A stretch of DNA of 64,000 nt from Gambelia wislizenii (Eukaryota > Chordata > Lepidosauria > Squamata > Crotaphytidae), in contig JAUMIR010000001.1 of assembly GCA_030847615.1 (NCBI GenBank), positions 84,431,501 through 84,495,500 on the forward strand, written 5' to 3'. Position numbers and translations under genes: made by a program. Below are positions 46,855 to 54,280 of the stretch, in pieces. Below the pieces are notes generated by a model. It worked only from the letters and a program-made list of their open reading frames with translations. It did not search any database and was not told the origin of the DNA. Position 1 is the first letter of the stretch, and each line of letters begins with the position of its first letter.

Positions 46855-49800
46855 CCCAGATGTGCTTGGGAGGCCACGCCCCCCACCTCAGTCTGTGTGT
46901 GAATTACAAAGCGGAAAAAAGCGGAAAACTAAACCAGTAGACTGATTTAGCAGTAAATCATGTGAACCATTGAGCACTGGTGCGAAACTGCGATAAAGCG
47001 CAAATTACCGCAATAAAAACTGCCGTGTAACTGAGCCCCAGGTTTGTTAGCAGATCAAGCCACAGTTTATCCGTTTGGATATACTGTACAAGAAAACTGT
47101 AGTTTACTGAACCCAGGAATGTTTTATGGTATGAAATGGGTAGAACATGTAGTACAGTCCTGAACCTCAATTGTAGGGCTAGGCATCTAGCAGTCGGGGG
47201 GGGGGGGCGACACATGCCCCACACTGGACCTTGTGAGGCCATTCTCCGCATAACCTCCTAATATTCCCATTTTATATTTTATTCTGGTCAAAATTGTGCC
47301 CTGGAGGTGCAAGAGGAAATTTCTCTATATCCCCACCTATTCTAGCCCAGAAAGGGGCTTTTCTCAAAAGGAGAAATGACTAGAAGTCACTCACAGTTTG
47401 CGGGGGGGGGGGGGAAGACCCCCTGTGCCTAAAAATTCAGGGGAAGATGGACTGAAAATAGTCCAGACAGTTAGAGGGAATATAGATTCAGAATCGAGTA
47501 AATAAGAATAGAAGTAACAAGGGGAGAGACTGATAAGCAGAAAGAAAAAGAAAATAAAAAAAGTGAAGAAGCCCAAGCAAACCAGATAGGAAGGAAGACA
47601 CCAAATGGACATCAAAAGGAGGACAAAGAAAAATGGTATATAGAGAACTATTAAAGATGATTCAATACTGGATGTGATAGTCTTCCAATGTGTCCTAAAT
47701 TTAATTTAAGAAAGAAAGTTACAAATAGTTAATAGCGATAATAAAATGTATAAGATGTGTAGATTATATTGTATGTTGGTATATTTGTAACATGATAAAA
47801 AAAAATTAAAAAAAATTCAGGGGAAGAATGTTATGAAATCACACCCCCTAGATGCTTCAGGAGGTATTATAACTATTTGGGAGGCAATTTTCCCCCTAAA
47901 ATTTTGTTTTGGGGTCTTAGGGCTCATAAAAATGGTCATGGGAGTGGCACATATCCTGGAGGCTGCACTTTACTCACCCTTGCTCTACTGTTATGTCTGA
48001 ACTGGCCTCACAGACTTATTATGGCATGAAGTAGGGCTTGCTTGGTCAAACACACATTTTCAGCTGTCAGTTATACATTTCAAGGCATTGGGCCACCAGC
48101 GGGACCTCGTCTTTTCACAGGCTGAGGGGCAGGAGTTCTTTAGTGTTTCATGTTGTGGTAAGCTGGCCCTCTCGTCAAGCAGGAAAAGAAGGCTTCCATC
48201 TTACTTGTACAATCTGAAAACACACTCTCAAGGGTTCCTCTAGTCTAGAAATCCCTTTCTAAGGTAACACTCGCTGAGATAACCCTTTCCTTTTTGTCTA
48301 GCGCAGCGAGAAGCCAGACAGGTTGTGTTAAAATATCAACAAGGACCTTTTCTCTATCCCAGAGACGTTCAGATAGCTGACCAAGAAAAAGGCATGTGAC
48401 CATGGAGGTTAGGAAATAACAGAAAAAGTTTTATTTTAGTTCCACAGGCTTAAGGCTACTTGGAGGAAACACACCTCCAGGATTTCAGCTTAGGATTTAT
48501 AAAAAAAGATAAATTCAGTCCAGAGTACTAAAATGAAATCATAAACGGTAACGCAACTAGCTAGATGATCCCTAAGCTAAGAATAATTCTGGCTTTTCTT
48601 CGCAAACGAAGATTCAGGAAGGACTCATCCCGCGCTTTCTGCAAGTGCGCTGATGACTAAAAAGGCCAATCCAAGATAAACAAGTCCGGTTGCAAAAAGC
48701 ACAGCAGAAGGTCTCCTTGGGTGATGTTTTTGGGTTGTGATTCTTTCTGCGTTGTCGTTTCTCTTCAAGACTTGTTCGTCGTGAGTTCTCAAATAAGGCT
48801 GCAGCATTGTGGATAGTGCGTCTCCATGCCTCCCGATGTGAGGCCAGGGCGGACCACTGTTGGTGATCAATTTGGCCGAGCCTGAGATGTTGTTTCAGGG
48901 AGTCTTTGTATCGCTTTTTTGGAGCGCCCCTCTTACGCTGACCGAGTAACTTACAATTTATGATGTCCATCATCATCAGTCCCAATGGGATGGTTGGGCC
49001 AGGCTCACCCTAGCCGGCCCCCACTTTAGTCTCTGGAGATGGAATTCAGAGTCCTTTTGGATAGAAGCCTCCTCCTGAGGGTTCAGATATCATTTTGGGG
49101 CATTTTTGATGTTATCAAGCCCATGAGAGCGAGATTGGCTTCCCCCAACCTCTGGTATCACAGTTTAGTATCTAGTTAAGCCACCTGTTCTCCCCATGTG
49201 CTCTCTCCATCTGGCTCAAGCCAGATTCCTGAGCATGTCCCCTACATCTTTCCCAGCCATGTGCCTCTCTAGAACAAAGGGAGGTCAGAACTTTAAAGTC
49301 CTCTGGTCAGATTTCTGATTGGTTCTGCATTGCCAAGCCTGATTGGCTCTCCAGTCAGGTGATGTGATGTCATGTTTAGGAAATGAGGTTCCCACCCCCT
49401 TTACCCATACCTGATGGTATAGAATCCAGGGAATTGAATTTTCCACTGCTGTGAACTATAGTTTGAGATGAAGTCTCCATGATGGCTGGGCAGGCCATTA
49501 TGATACATGTGCATGTGTGTGTGTGTGTGCACTCACAAACACCTGCGAAATGGTCTCTAGTCCCTAAACACTTGTAACACAATAAACCAGTTAGTCTTAA
49601 ATTTGTCTCCTCCTTTCCTTTCCTTCTTTTTTTAAAATAAAGGTAGCTGTTGTCATATTAGTACAAAGTAACAGGACATGCAGAAATGGTGACGTTAATG
49701 AGTCTTGATACAGTGAACCCATTTATGCGCACATGCTACATAGGCACGTTTGCATATATGTAATGGCATTTTGCATTTTTTGAGCAGGTTGTTCTGTAAG

Positions 49801-52800
49801 CTACCAAAGACACCACTACACCTTTTCCCATGAAGCTTCCTATGTATCACAGAGTAACTGCTTTCAAATTAGGAAAAGAAGTCCTATACACATAAATCAG
49901 TGCTGGCTAGTTTTCTACCCCTAATTAACTAAGTGTAGTTATGTCTGTGCCTAAAAGAACTTTAGCTATTATATGTCTGTAAGGGAGGGAAACAAAACAA
50001 CTGTAAGAAGTAAGAAATGTAAAGTTTTAAAAGTATTTAAAATCTAATGTTTATGATGTCTTATTTGTTCTTGTATCTAAGGTAACCAGTTGTGCTTGGG
50101 TGCCAGATAGCTGTCAACTTTTTACTGGCAGCACGTGTGGTGTTATCACAGCATATATGAACAGATTCACTAGTAGTACGGTAAGTAAATGAGAGGGGAA
50201 ATTGTAACTGTCTAAAAGTCTGACCATTGTAGATTATTATTTTTTTAATTATGATGGGTGCTCTTATTTTCTTAACATTAAAAAGTAAATGTCTCCAATT
50301 TCCTTCTCCTGCCATATTATAATATATATGATATAATACAATATAATATAATTACAGCAAAATGCTTCAGTTTTTCATAGGTTTTCTAAATAGATGAATG
50401 TTTGGAACAATTCTCATGAGATGCAGGATATCTATGATTAGATTATCTGAGAAATTAACTTTTATTTTAAAGCAGCTGAAGAAGGCTGCCGATCTGTTGA
50501 GGTCAGCGATGCTGGTAGAAGACACGCACCCATTACCTGTATCTTTACTGCTATGATTTGGAAGATTCCAATTGGGAAAATGGTTGGGGGAAGGGTTAAG
50601 ACCCATCACCAATGCTGCTGTACCCACCAAAATGAAATACCTCCATGGCTGCTGTAAAATTAGAATTCTAATGATAGCAACATTAACTATTCTCCAGAAT
50701 ATAATGGGTATACCAGGCCAAAACCTATTTTACTGAAACTAATTTTGGAGTTTGGGGTTTAAAAAAAAAACTGGTTAGTAATATGGGGGTGGGGGGGATA
50801 ACCCCCTACTTCCATGGAGTTATTTTGAATGCCAAAAGTAGTTTTATTTACAATTTGAAAATAGTGTCTTGGTAAAAAAAAAAAAAAAAGTATAACGTTC
50901 AAAATAAAAGATTGCAGCTTGGACCTGCATTCAGCATGCACTGTATAAATGTGAGCATTTCCCCTACTGCTGTTCAGGTGTTTCCCTCCTTTATGAAAAA
51001 CCCACAGTTCTGGCGTTTGTACATAGTCAACACAGCATGCAGTACAGCTTCTGGGTCTAATCAACGTCTTGAGACAAAGCCATATGGCATGACAACGTGT
51101 TCACTAGCATCTGTCTTGGTTTTTGTTCCCAGCTGAATAAGAGTTATAGGGAACAACATGATTCAGTACAGCACAGGACATACCAAGGATACTCTTTATG
51201 TGTAATTTATTGAAGTACGTAGCACTGCAATTCCAAACTATTTGTGCTGCCATGTCTTTTTATTTTTTTATTTTATTTTATTTTATTTATTTATACCCCG
51301 CTCTTCAGCCACAAGGCTATCAGAGCGGCTTACAAATTGTTTTAAGCAATAGCTATTTACACATCTACACTGCATTAAACAGTTTCCAATGTGTATTAGC
51401 TAATTACCCCCCACAAGCTGGGTACTCAATTTACCGACCTACGAAAGAATGGAAGGCTGAGTGAACCTTGGAGCCCGCTGGAATTGAACTTGCAACGTGG
51501 TGGCTTGCAGTACTGGCATTTAACCACTGCGCCACCAGGGCTCCCTTAAATGTCTATACATTTTAAATGTCTATACATTTAAAACCAGAGTAATCTGTTG
51601 AAATGCCACTGTAGTGCTATGATATGTAAAGTTGTATGAGCAGCATAGACCATTTATATTCCTGAACCCCTGGCACAAAAAATCTTAGGGTTGGCACGTT
51701 AGCTGTTGAAGTTTAGCAAGCCCTGCTTCTGGAGTTGTAACATTGCTATAACTAGTGTGTCTAGGAAAACTCTTGGCTGTTGTCTCTCACTCTGCTGTCT
51801 ATCATTATCAGCTTCTTGTGTTAACATTCTGCAACTTAATTAGTGTTCTGGCTTTTAAGGCAGGGGAAATTAGAATTAAATAGTGTGGTTGAATAAAAAG
51901 AATTTCTCACAGCAGTTTGTTCTTCACTATGCAAAGGATCACAATGTTCACAATGTTTATAAGGTGTGTGCTATGAAGCAGGCCAGTTATACAGTTGGCC
52001 CTCTGTATCCATGGATTTAGCATCCATGGATTGAAAATATTCCCCCAAAAATAAATTCTAAGAAGCAAACCTTGATTTTGCCATATTATATAAGAAACAC
52101 CATTTTTCTATGCCATTGTATGTAAAGAGACTTGAGCATCTATGGATTTTGGTATCCAAGTGGGGGGACTCCTGGAACCAAACCCCAGCAGATACCATGG
52201 ACCCACTGTGTAGAGCAACAGGTTGCTTACCTGTAACTGTGGTTCTTCGAATGGTCATCTGTACCTTTTCTCTATGCTAATAACTTATGTGAGAGATCGG
52301 AAGAAGCTGCCTTTCATAGATAATGCCATACTACAACTTGTTTATCAGCCAAGTATTCTGGGTTTTTTAAAAAAAAAAAAGTTGTACAAATGCCATTGAC
52401 TTCAGCCTTGAACAGCCTATATTTCACAACCTAGTGAAATAGAAACCACAACTGTATAGAATAGAAGTCATAAAATGCCTTAATTAGTTCCATCTAGAAT
52501 AAACCCATTAAAATCCGTGGAATTGACATCAATGTTGACTTGCCAAATTTGTAACTAATTCATTTAGTCTCTTGAATCAAGTGAAACTAATTATTAAAAC
52601 ATCTACCTCTTTATGTCTAGCCTCAAACCTCATTGGCTGGACAGTATTTTCCCCTCTTCCTTTCCTGCCCTTCACAGTAAATTTTGATCATATGGTGATC
52701 TTGTTCCTTTTCAGCCTTCTGAGATTGAAATGGAATCTCAGGTGCATCTCTATGGCCATACTGCAGAGATCACTAGCCTGTTTGTCTGCAAGCCCTACAG

Positions 52801-53250
52801 CATAATGATAAGTGTTAGCAAAGATGGAACCTGCATCATATGGGATTTGAACAGGTAAACAGGTCTTCAAATAATTCCACTTGATATCTGCATTGTACTC
52901 AACTTATACATTCCTGATATATTTAGGATTGACTAGCTTTGTTTCATTAATCATAAAACTAATGTGTAAGTTGTACATCTTTTCCATCTGTGCAGCACAT
53001 AGTATATTGGTACTATAGAAAAGTTTTAGTAATATAATATTCAAAATTGACAAGGGAGACAGGTTAATGAAACAATGTCTTGCTTTTAAAGGGCACTACT
53101 ACTAATATTGTAATCTAATCATCTAAATTTTTTAAAACTCTGATTCTTATAGGTTGTGCTATGTGCAAAGTCTTGCTGGACACAAGAGCCCTGTTACATC
53201 AGTATCTGCTAGTGAAACAACAGGGGACATTGCAACAGTTTGCGATTCAG
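17294..53250 (+). CDS. LYST: LYST (lysosomal trafficking regulator), partial gene, 21 internal exons
   Basis: LYST is a very large cytosolic BEACH-family protein that controls the size and trafficking of lysosomes and lysosome-related organelles; loss of it causes Chediak-Higashi syndrome in mammals (established knowledge). Twenty-one exons with AG/GT borders are seen, totalling 3054 nt. Phases agree at all twenty junctions and there are 1017 complete codons without a stop. In order they encode the region before the PH-BEACH module, the PH-like domain (exons at 28121-32350), BEACH (32106 to 44826; signatures [33 protein letters not shown] and [20 protein letters not shown]) and the start of the WD40 propeller (45493-53250; [23 protein letters not shown]). 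The match to vertebrate LYST, recalled from memory, is strong. Earlier exons lie left of the window and the last roughly 100 residues right of it. No promoter or UTR of the gene is in the window. Confidence 0.95.
17604..18095. mobile_element. Tigger-like MITE (CAGTAG type) with internal repeats
   Basis: Flanked by TA on both sides. It begins CAGTAGCATCCCCATATC and ends AGGGGGGTCCTACTG. The interior repeats a 70-95 base unit (cctcccttcaccc ... gtgaagggagg) about four times; each unit is itself an inverted repeat. Confidence 0.7.
18423..19715 (-). mobile_element. L2-like LINE, decayed ORF and 3' end
   Basis: Minus-strand translation gives, in broken frames, [32 protein letters not shown] (YADD catalytic box), [30 protein letters not shown] and a 3' non-coding tail. 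The reading frame is interrupted several times. A CR1 tail fragment lies within it at 18526-18590. Confidence 0.7.
18526..18590 (-). mobile_element. CR1 LINE 3'-end fragment
   Basis: The + strand reads catagaatcatagagttg and gggccatccagtccaactcc, the complement of the CR1 3' end with its ATTCTATG repeat. Confidence 0.75.
19781..19987 (+). CDS. LYST: LYST exon b
   Basis: The acceptor is 'ctttgtttag' and the donor gtaagc at 19988. It encodes 69 complete codons including [14 protein letters not shown] and [13 protein letters not shown], in phase 0 at both ends. A minus-strand L2-like LINE ends only about 65 bases before this exon, so little unique intron is left upstream. Confidence 0.92.
20195..20422 (-). 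mobile_element. tRNA-derived SINE, head-truncated
   Basis: Shares taccccgctcttcagccac, atcagagcggcttacaaatt and accgacctacgaaa with the full copy at 51265-51545. It stops where that copy's tRNA-like head begins. The (ttta)n tail marks the 3' end at the left. Confidence 0.7.
20711..20895. mobile_element. SINE fragment (tRNA/CORE-like squamate family)
   Basis: Contains gttgctgtgtgccttcaagt, cttatggtgaccctgaag, ggttttcttgacaagattt and gatttgcccaaggttaccca, a widespread squamate SINE. It ends before the tRNA-like block. Confidence 0.65.
21531..21707 (+). CDS. LYST: LYST exon c
   Basis: The acceptor is 'ttttttccag'. The donor is the less common gtgcgt at 21708. It encodes 59 codons including [16 protein letters not shown] and [15 protein letters not shown], in phase 0. 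The next exon continues the same helical stretch ([10 protein letters not shown]). Confidence 0.92.
22087..22163 (+). CDS. LYST: LYST exon d
   Basis: The acceptor is 'tgttgtcag' and the donor gtaagt at 22164. It is 77 nt, encoding [20 protein letters not shown] plus a split codon (phase 2 at the end). A MITE begins about 12 bases after the donor. Confidence 0.9.
22176..22849. mobile_element. MITE with 'ttccggtgtataagacgac' termini
   Basis: Left end CCATATATTCCGGTGTATAA and right end ATGCAGGAATATACAG are inverted repeats bounded by TA. 'Ataagacgacccccc' recurs in inverted orientation at the right end. The element starts about 12 bases beyond the LYST exon d donor. Confidence 0.6.
23047..23362 (-). 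mobile_element. Short Penelope-like element with 12-bp target duplication
   Basis: Flanked by the identical 12 bases agataattatga at 23035-23046 and 23363-23374. The ends are 'taggtttttcgtgg' and 'ccacgaaaaaccta' near the right edge, plus 'ggccatgaaagccttcgac'. The sequence matches the tail of the 8572-9298 element and has no coding part. It contains the best hammerhead-like core of this family. Confidence 0.75.
23109..23143 (-). ncRNA. Hammerhead-ribozyme-like core (candidate)
   Basis: On the minus strand: CTGAAGA (CUGANGA core), one extra base, stem GCC-A-GC with loop CACAGAT closing on GC-A-GGC, then GAAAC and GTC. The CUGANGA, GAAA and UH elements are all present. Helix III would be A-U/C-G with no loop, so only a dimeric fold could cleave. 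Published work reports hammerhead motifs in Penelope-like elements; activity here is inference. Confidence 0.45.
23954..24142 (+). CDS. LYST: LYST exon e
   Basis: The acceptor is 'cctcattcag' and the donor gtaggt at 24143. It is 189 nt and encodes [19 protein letters not shown] and a region ending [12 protein letters not shown]. It enters with one base and leaves with two bases of split codons. Confidence 0.93.
24270..24336. repeat. 42-bp tandem duplication
   Basis: The 25 bases beginning tttattaaactaggcattg at 24270 recur exactly at 24312, with a period of 42. Confidence 0.8.
24826..24971 (+). CDS. LYST: LYST exon f
   Basis: The acceptor is 'ctgctttcag' and the donor gtaact at 24972. It is 146 nt and encodes [19 protein letters not shown] and LTIPNKYLL, a very conserved stretch immediately before the PH-like domain. 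Confidence 0.94.
25056..25152 (+). CDS. LYST: LYST exon g
   Basis: The acceptor is 'accttaacag' and the donor gttagt at 25153. It is 97 nt and encodes a serine-rich linker ([25 protein letters not shown]) leading into the PH-like domain. Its phase fits both neighbours. Confidence 0.9.
25340..26497. mobile_element. Unclassified DNA element (candidate) in LYST intron
   Basis: Begins cagttacatgacagttttta, similar to one end of the 45953-47042 element, and ends near ctgtcacgcaggacatgtga. Further 'gtttacatg' segments recur inside at about 25455 and 25525. A two-unit duplication (cgtgcctgctttgatttcag) with CA-rich stretches lies at 25925-26045. Boundaries and family are uncertain. Confidence 0.35.
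26500..28120 (+). other. LYST intron, no recognised element
   Basis: Mixed sequence. 27290-27690 has the look of an old repeat but no family was recognised. No exon-like segment with matching splice sites was seen. Confidence 0.4.
28121..28182 (+). CDS. LYST: LYST exon h, start of PH-like domain
   Basis: The acceptor is 'atcattacag' and the donor gtaaga at 28183. It is 62 nt and encodes [20 protein letters not shown]. It is a small exon in a 3-kb repeat-poor intron and begins the PH-BEACH module. Confidence 0.9.
28985..29530 (-). mobile_element. L2-like LINE 3' fragment
   Basis: The minus-strand frame at 29257-29517 ends [14 protein letters not shown], the 'LWNxLPxxIR'-type terminus of L2/CR1-group ORF2. 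It is followed by the A-rich 3' region with a 'gcctgccagaagagactggt' segment. Confidence 0.55.
30034..30089 (+). CDS. LYST: LYST exon i, PH-like domain
   Basis: The acceptor is 'tgatgtgcag' and the donor gtaagt at 30090. It is 56 nt and encodes [18 protein letters not shown]. The first two bases finish the glycine codon begun in the previous exon. Confidence 0.9.
30297..30400 (-). mobile_element. Penelope-like element tail (candidate)
   Basis: The minus strand reads CTGATGA AGAAGCC and later TTGGTTGGCCAATGAAGG, followed by ATCACTTTTTTGTGGATT. It is the same tail type as 620-720. The hammerhead-like GAAA is degraded (ACAA). Confidence 0.45.
30690..30782 (+). mobile_element. L2-like 3' tail
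   Basis: Ends 'cccatcttgggagaaaggtg', 'agacataaat' and a (aataaat)n run, as at 10130-10197. Confidence 0.5.
30879..31031 (+). CDS. LYST: LYST exon j, PH-like domain
   Basis: The acceptor is 'ttttattcag' and the donor gtaacc at 31032. It is 51 codons in phase 0 and encodes [36 protein letters not shown] and DNTK, the core of the PH-BEACH PH fold. Confidence 0.94.
32106..32350 (+). CDS. LYST: LYST exon k, PH end and BEACH start
   Basis: The acceptor is 'tctttttag' and the donor gtaata at 32351. It is 245 nt. It encodes the PH tail ([18 protein letters not shown]) and then the N-terminal BEACH signature ([33 protein letters not shown]), the part that packs against the PH domain. Confidence 0.96.
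32508..32574 (+). CDS. LYST: LYST exon l, BEACH
   Basis: The acceptor is 'ataatttcag' and the donor gtacta at 32575. It is 67 nt and encodes [19 protein letters not shown] and TYK, matching the conserved NLSKPI segment of BEACH domains. The following intron (5.8 kb) holds a nested LINE/MITE insertion. Confidence 0.92.
32615..32716 (-). mobile_element. L2-like LINE 3' part, left of a nested insertion
   Basis: The segment 'atttatatcttgccaagtat' through 'aaaatacagttaaaacaat' resembles L2-type 3' sequence. It appears to resume at 35164-35420 after the inserted LINE. Confidence 0.45.
32762..33307 (-). pseudogene. C-terminal ORF fragment of the unassigned LINE
   Basis: Encodes 181 open residues. 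The Arg/Lys-rich '[13 protein letters not shown]' segment and terminal zinc-finger-like Cys/His set ([23 protein letters not shown]) recur in two further copies at 48614-48940 and 54304-54800. Confidence 0.65.
33582..34060. mobile_element. Tigger-like MITE (CAGTTG type) nested in a LINE
   Basis: TA target sites at 33580-33581 and 34061-34062. Ends CAGTTGCCCCTCCACATTTA and CGAATGTGAAGGAATGGCTG. The GC-rich interior has ggcctctggaggccccgtgg units. It interrupts the endonuclease part of the surrounding LINE. Confidence 0.75.
35164..35420 (-). mobile_element. L2-like LINE fragment, right of the nested insertion
   Basis: Contains 'aaggcctgggtaaacaaaaa' and 'gggaattccacagtgctgct', the complement of an L2-type ORF end ('[10 protein letters not shown]'-like). 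Probably the continuation of 32615-32716. Confidence 0.45.
35425..37389 (+). other. LYST intron, mostly unassigned
   Basis: A 10-bp perfect hairpin (37072-37081 with 37087-37096) and an L2-like 'aaggtggggtataaatg' remnant near 36360 are the only features noticed. No exon was found. Confidence 0.4.
37392..37621. mobile_element. Tigger-like MITE, short form
   Basis: Begins CAGTTGTCCCTCCATATTCA after TA and ends GAATATGAAGGGACAACT. The interior 'aaaccttgattttgccat' and 'tatgccatt' segments match the copy at 51992-52208, so the two are one subfamily. Confidence 0.75.
38423..38579 (+). CDS. LYST: LYST exon m, BEACH
   Basis: The acceptor is 'catgttgcag' and the donor gtaaaa at 38580. It is 157 nt and encodes [34 protein letters not shown] and [12 protein letters not shown]. 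The HYGSHYSN motif is a BEACH hallmark. Confidence 0.96.
38984..39122 (-). mobile_element. CR1 LINE 3'-end fragment
   Basis: Complement of the CR1 3' end: catagaatcatagaattgta, gagaccacaagggccatcca and gacctccaaggaagga, matching 59041-59180. Confidence 0.85.
39228..39368 (+). CDS. LYST: LYST exon n, BEACH
   Basis: The acceptor is 'cattttacag' and the donor gtatgt at 39369. It is 141 nt and encodes [33 protein letters not shown] and VNRE. This is the central BEACH motif (DRxFx[13 protein letters not shown]). Confidence 0.96.
39370..41050 (+). other. LYST intron, unassigned
   Basis: Contains pyrimidine-rich sequence at 40060-40150 and possibly an old repeat at 39430-39780. No family or exon recognised. 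Confidence 0.4.
41056..42396. mobile_element. Tigger-like MITE expanded by a 103-bp minisatellite
   Basis: TA flanks at 41054-41055 and 42397-42398. The left end CAGTCATCCCTCCACATTCG is followed by a perfect 16-bp hairpin (ccacattcgcgggggt / acccccgcgaatgtgg). The right end GAATGTGGAGGGGCAACTG is the inverted repeat. The interior is a tandem array of at least eight 103- or 93-base units. Its long open frames on both strands come from GC-rich repetition and are not called as genes. Confidence 0.75.
41280..42110. repeat. Hairpin minisatellite, alternating A/B units
   Basis: The ggctttggagcc landmark falls at 41334, 41428, 41531, 41634, 41737, 41840, 41933 and 42036, giving spacings of 94, 103, 103, 103, 103, 93 and 103. 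Units alternate between gagcgaactcc (A) and cagtgaattcc (B) over six consecutive units (41428-41933), a 196-206 bp dimer. Each unit is an inverted repeat (ggccttcctcag ... ctgaggaaggcc) around gggctttggagccc. Confidence 0.8.
42616..42718 (-). mobile_element. 5S rRNA-derived sequence (SINE head or 5S pseudogene)
   Basis: Complement of the 3' two-thirds of vertebrate 5S rRNA: aaagccta, ggcggtctcccat, ggtactaactaggg, gaccctgcttccgaaatctg. It carries several changes and a short deletion. 5S-derived heads are known for SINE3-type elements in amniotes. No SINE body could be delimited. Confidence 0.55.
42838..43055 (+). CDS. LYST: LYST exon o, BEACH
   Basis: The acceptor is 'atttttatag' and the donor gtaagt at 43056. 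It is 218 nt and encodes [39 protein letters not shown] and [16 protein letters not shown], a core BEACH block including the conserved WIDLIFGxKQ-type motif. Confidence 0.97.
43408..43638 (+). CDS. LYST: LYST exon p, BEACH
   Basis: The acceptor is 'catattttag' and the donor gtatat at 43639. It is 77 codons in phase 0 and encodes [38 protein letters not shown] and [16 protein letters not shown], the C-terminal part of BEACH with its GQTPxQLF motif. Confidence 0.96.
43640..44636 (+). other. LYST intron, unassigned
   Basis: AT-rich unique-looking sequence with no recognised repeat or exon. Confidence 0.4.
44637..44826 (+). CDS. LYST: LYST exon q, BEACH to WD40 linker
   Basis: The acceptor is 'ttgttttag' and the donor gtaaga at 44827. 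It is 190 nt and encodes [40 protein letters not shown] and LLMIYSKEQ, leading from BEACH into the WD40 propeller. Confidence 0.95.
45493..45629 (+). CDS. LYST: LYST exon r, WD40 region
   Basis: The acceptor is 'gttgttgcag' and the donor gtataa at 45630. It is 137 nt and encodes [20 protein letters not shown] and [17 protein letters not shown], the first blade of the propeller. Confidence 0.94.
45953..47042. mobile_element. Unclassified DNA transposon-like element with internal duplication
   Basis: Left end tgagccccatttacatggca and right end (complemented) ggggctcagttacacggcag look like imperfect inverted repeats. The interior contains two related blocks (about 46310-46535 and 46560-46795), each with a (TG)n run, a tttctgtatgt segment and gctgacactccctgctaaag. 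No ORF. Superfamily not assigned. Confidence 0.45.
46381..46850. repeat. Cluster of TG, GA and CT microsatellites
   Basis: (TG)n at 46381-46404 and 46617-46652, (GA)n near 46690-46710, (CT)n at 46818-46850, all inside the element above. Confidence 0.8.
47050..48589 (+). other. LYST intron, unassigned
   Basis: G-runs at 47197-47207 and 47402-47413 and an A-rich stretch near 47800. No exon or named repeat recognised. Confidence 0.4.
48590..48950 (-). mobile_element. 3'-end copy of the unassigned LINE
   Basis: Begins ctggcttttcttcgcaaacg as in the copies at 32735 and 54280. The minus strand encodes [20 protein letters not shown] and the Cys/His tail [20 protein letters not shown]. It is 5'-truncated near 48945. 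Confidence 0.7.
50082..50180 (+). CDS. LYST: LYST exon s, WD40 region
   Basis: The acceptor is 'tgtatctaag' and the donor gtaagt at 50181. It is 33 codons in phase 0 and encodes [20 protein letters not shown] plus [12 protein letters not shown], a WD40 blade. Confidence 0.93.
51265..51545 (-). mobile_element. tRNA-derived SINE, full length
   Basis: The minus strand starts with a tRNA-like head. The A box TGGCGCAGTGG complements 51524-51534 and the B box GTTCAATTC complements 51481-51489. The body is shared with 20195-20422, and a (TTTA)n tail lies near 51265-51295. Transcription would be by RNA polymerase III. Confidence 0.75.
51992..52208. mobile_element. Tigger-like MITE, short form
   Basis: Begins CAGTTGGCCCTCTGTATCC after TA; the right end is ACCATGGACCCACTG. 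Interior shared with 37392-37621. Confidence 0.7.
52212..52262. mobile_element. Orphan DIRS terminal fragment
   Basis: The 'caacaggttgcttacctgta' segment and 'gttcttcgaatggtcatctgt' match the internal complementary region / right extremity of the DIRS element (6694-6745) with a few changes. No other DIRS part is nearby. Confidence 0.6.
52715..52854 (+). CDS. LYST: LYST exon t, WD40 repeat
   Basis: The acceptor is 'tccttttcag' and the donor gtaaac at 52855. It is 140 nt and encodes [20 protein letters not shown] and [14 protein letters not shown], a canonical WD40 repeat with GH, D and IWD elements. Confidence 0.95.
53153..53250 (+). CDS. LYST: LYST exon u (last in window), WD40 repeat
   Basis: The acceptor is 'gattcttatag' and the donor gttggt at 53251. 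It is 98 nt and encodes [20 protein letters not shown] and GDIATVCDS. It leaves one base of a split codon, so further coding exons must exist; none was found up to 64000. Confidence 0.93.
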
Positions 53251-54280
53251 GTTGGTGATTCTTTATCAAAAGCAAATAGCTTAGTTCTGTAACCTTAATG
53301 CCTTCATGAACAGAGAGAGAGAGAGAGAGAAAGAAACAATAAAATAAGTAAAAATATAACTCCTGTGGAACAAATGTATGATAGGATGTGTTGCACAGAA
53401 ATCTCAGTTGGGACAAATGGAAATGTAACTGATTCTCAGATATATTAAGAGCAATATGACTAGGCTGACATGTTGGATATTTACTGTGAAAGTCCATTCT
53501 TGTGTATGGAAGACATTCAGGAAGACGTCTCCTTTTGTATGTGGAAGACATCTCCTGTTGCCACCCAGAAAGACAAGGGTCACGTGATAGGAAGGCAAAA
53601 ATGAATGTACCTAAACTCTGGCTTCTGCCCAGTTCTGCACATAGCCAAGCTTGAAAAGTTAATAGAAGAAAATACAGAAATAGAAGAAGCAATCCTAATT
53701 TGATACGAGTTGATATATGTGTAAAAAACTATAATGCAGCAGTGCAAGTGTGGGGTAGATATGTCTTCTTTTTCTACATACATGAATGGACTTACATAGT
53801 GCTGACCCAACATGATATTCTCTGTATGTAGTGAAGGAGACATCCTGGATTGGGGGCTATCCAGCTGAAGTTTTGTGTCATAAAAGGAGGTGGCCGATGT
53901 CACTGTGGGAGGACATGATGGAGGATCCTTGTAAATGCTGCCTCAGCCAAGGCAAACTGATCCAATGTATAGTACTGGTATCCAACGACGAGGGATTTGA
54001 CCAGTTAGTTGTCATGTAAATCTCTCCTAAAGGAGTATTAATAGAAAGCGTTGCTGAGGGAAACACTGAACAGGTGGAATGAGCTGTACCATGTGAAAGT
54101 TTAGAAAACTGAAGGAACTGGGGAAAAATTCTGGAAAATAAAGAAAAGGAAGTGGGAAAGGCTATCAAAGCACTGGGGAGAAACAGATCACCAGGAACAG
54201 ATGGCATGCCATTGCCAATAGTGCATAACCATGCCAATAGAGCTGTTTCAAGCTGTAGAGATGGAATCTGTGCTCTTTCT

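Noticed and set aside
53159..53692. Minus-strand open frame of 177 codons
   Set aside because: Antisense to LYST exon u and intron, hydrophobic low-complexity translation, no homology recognised.
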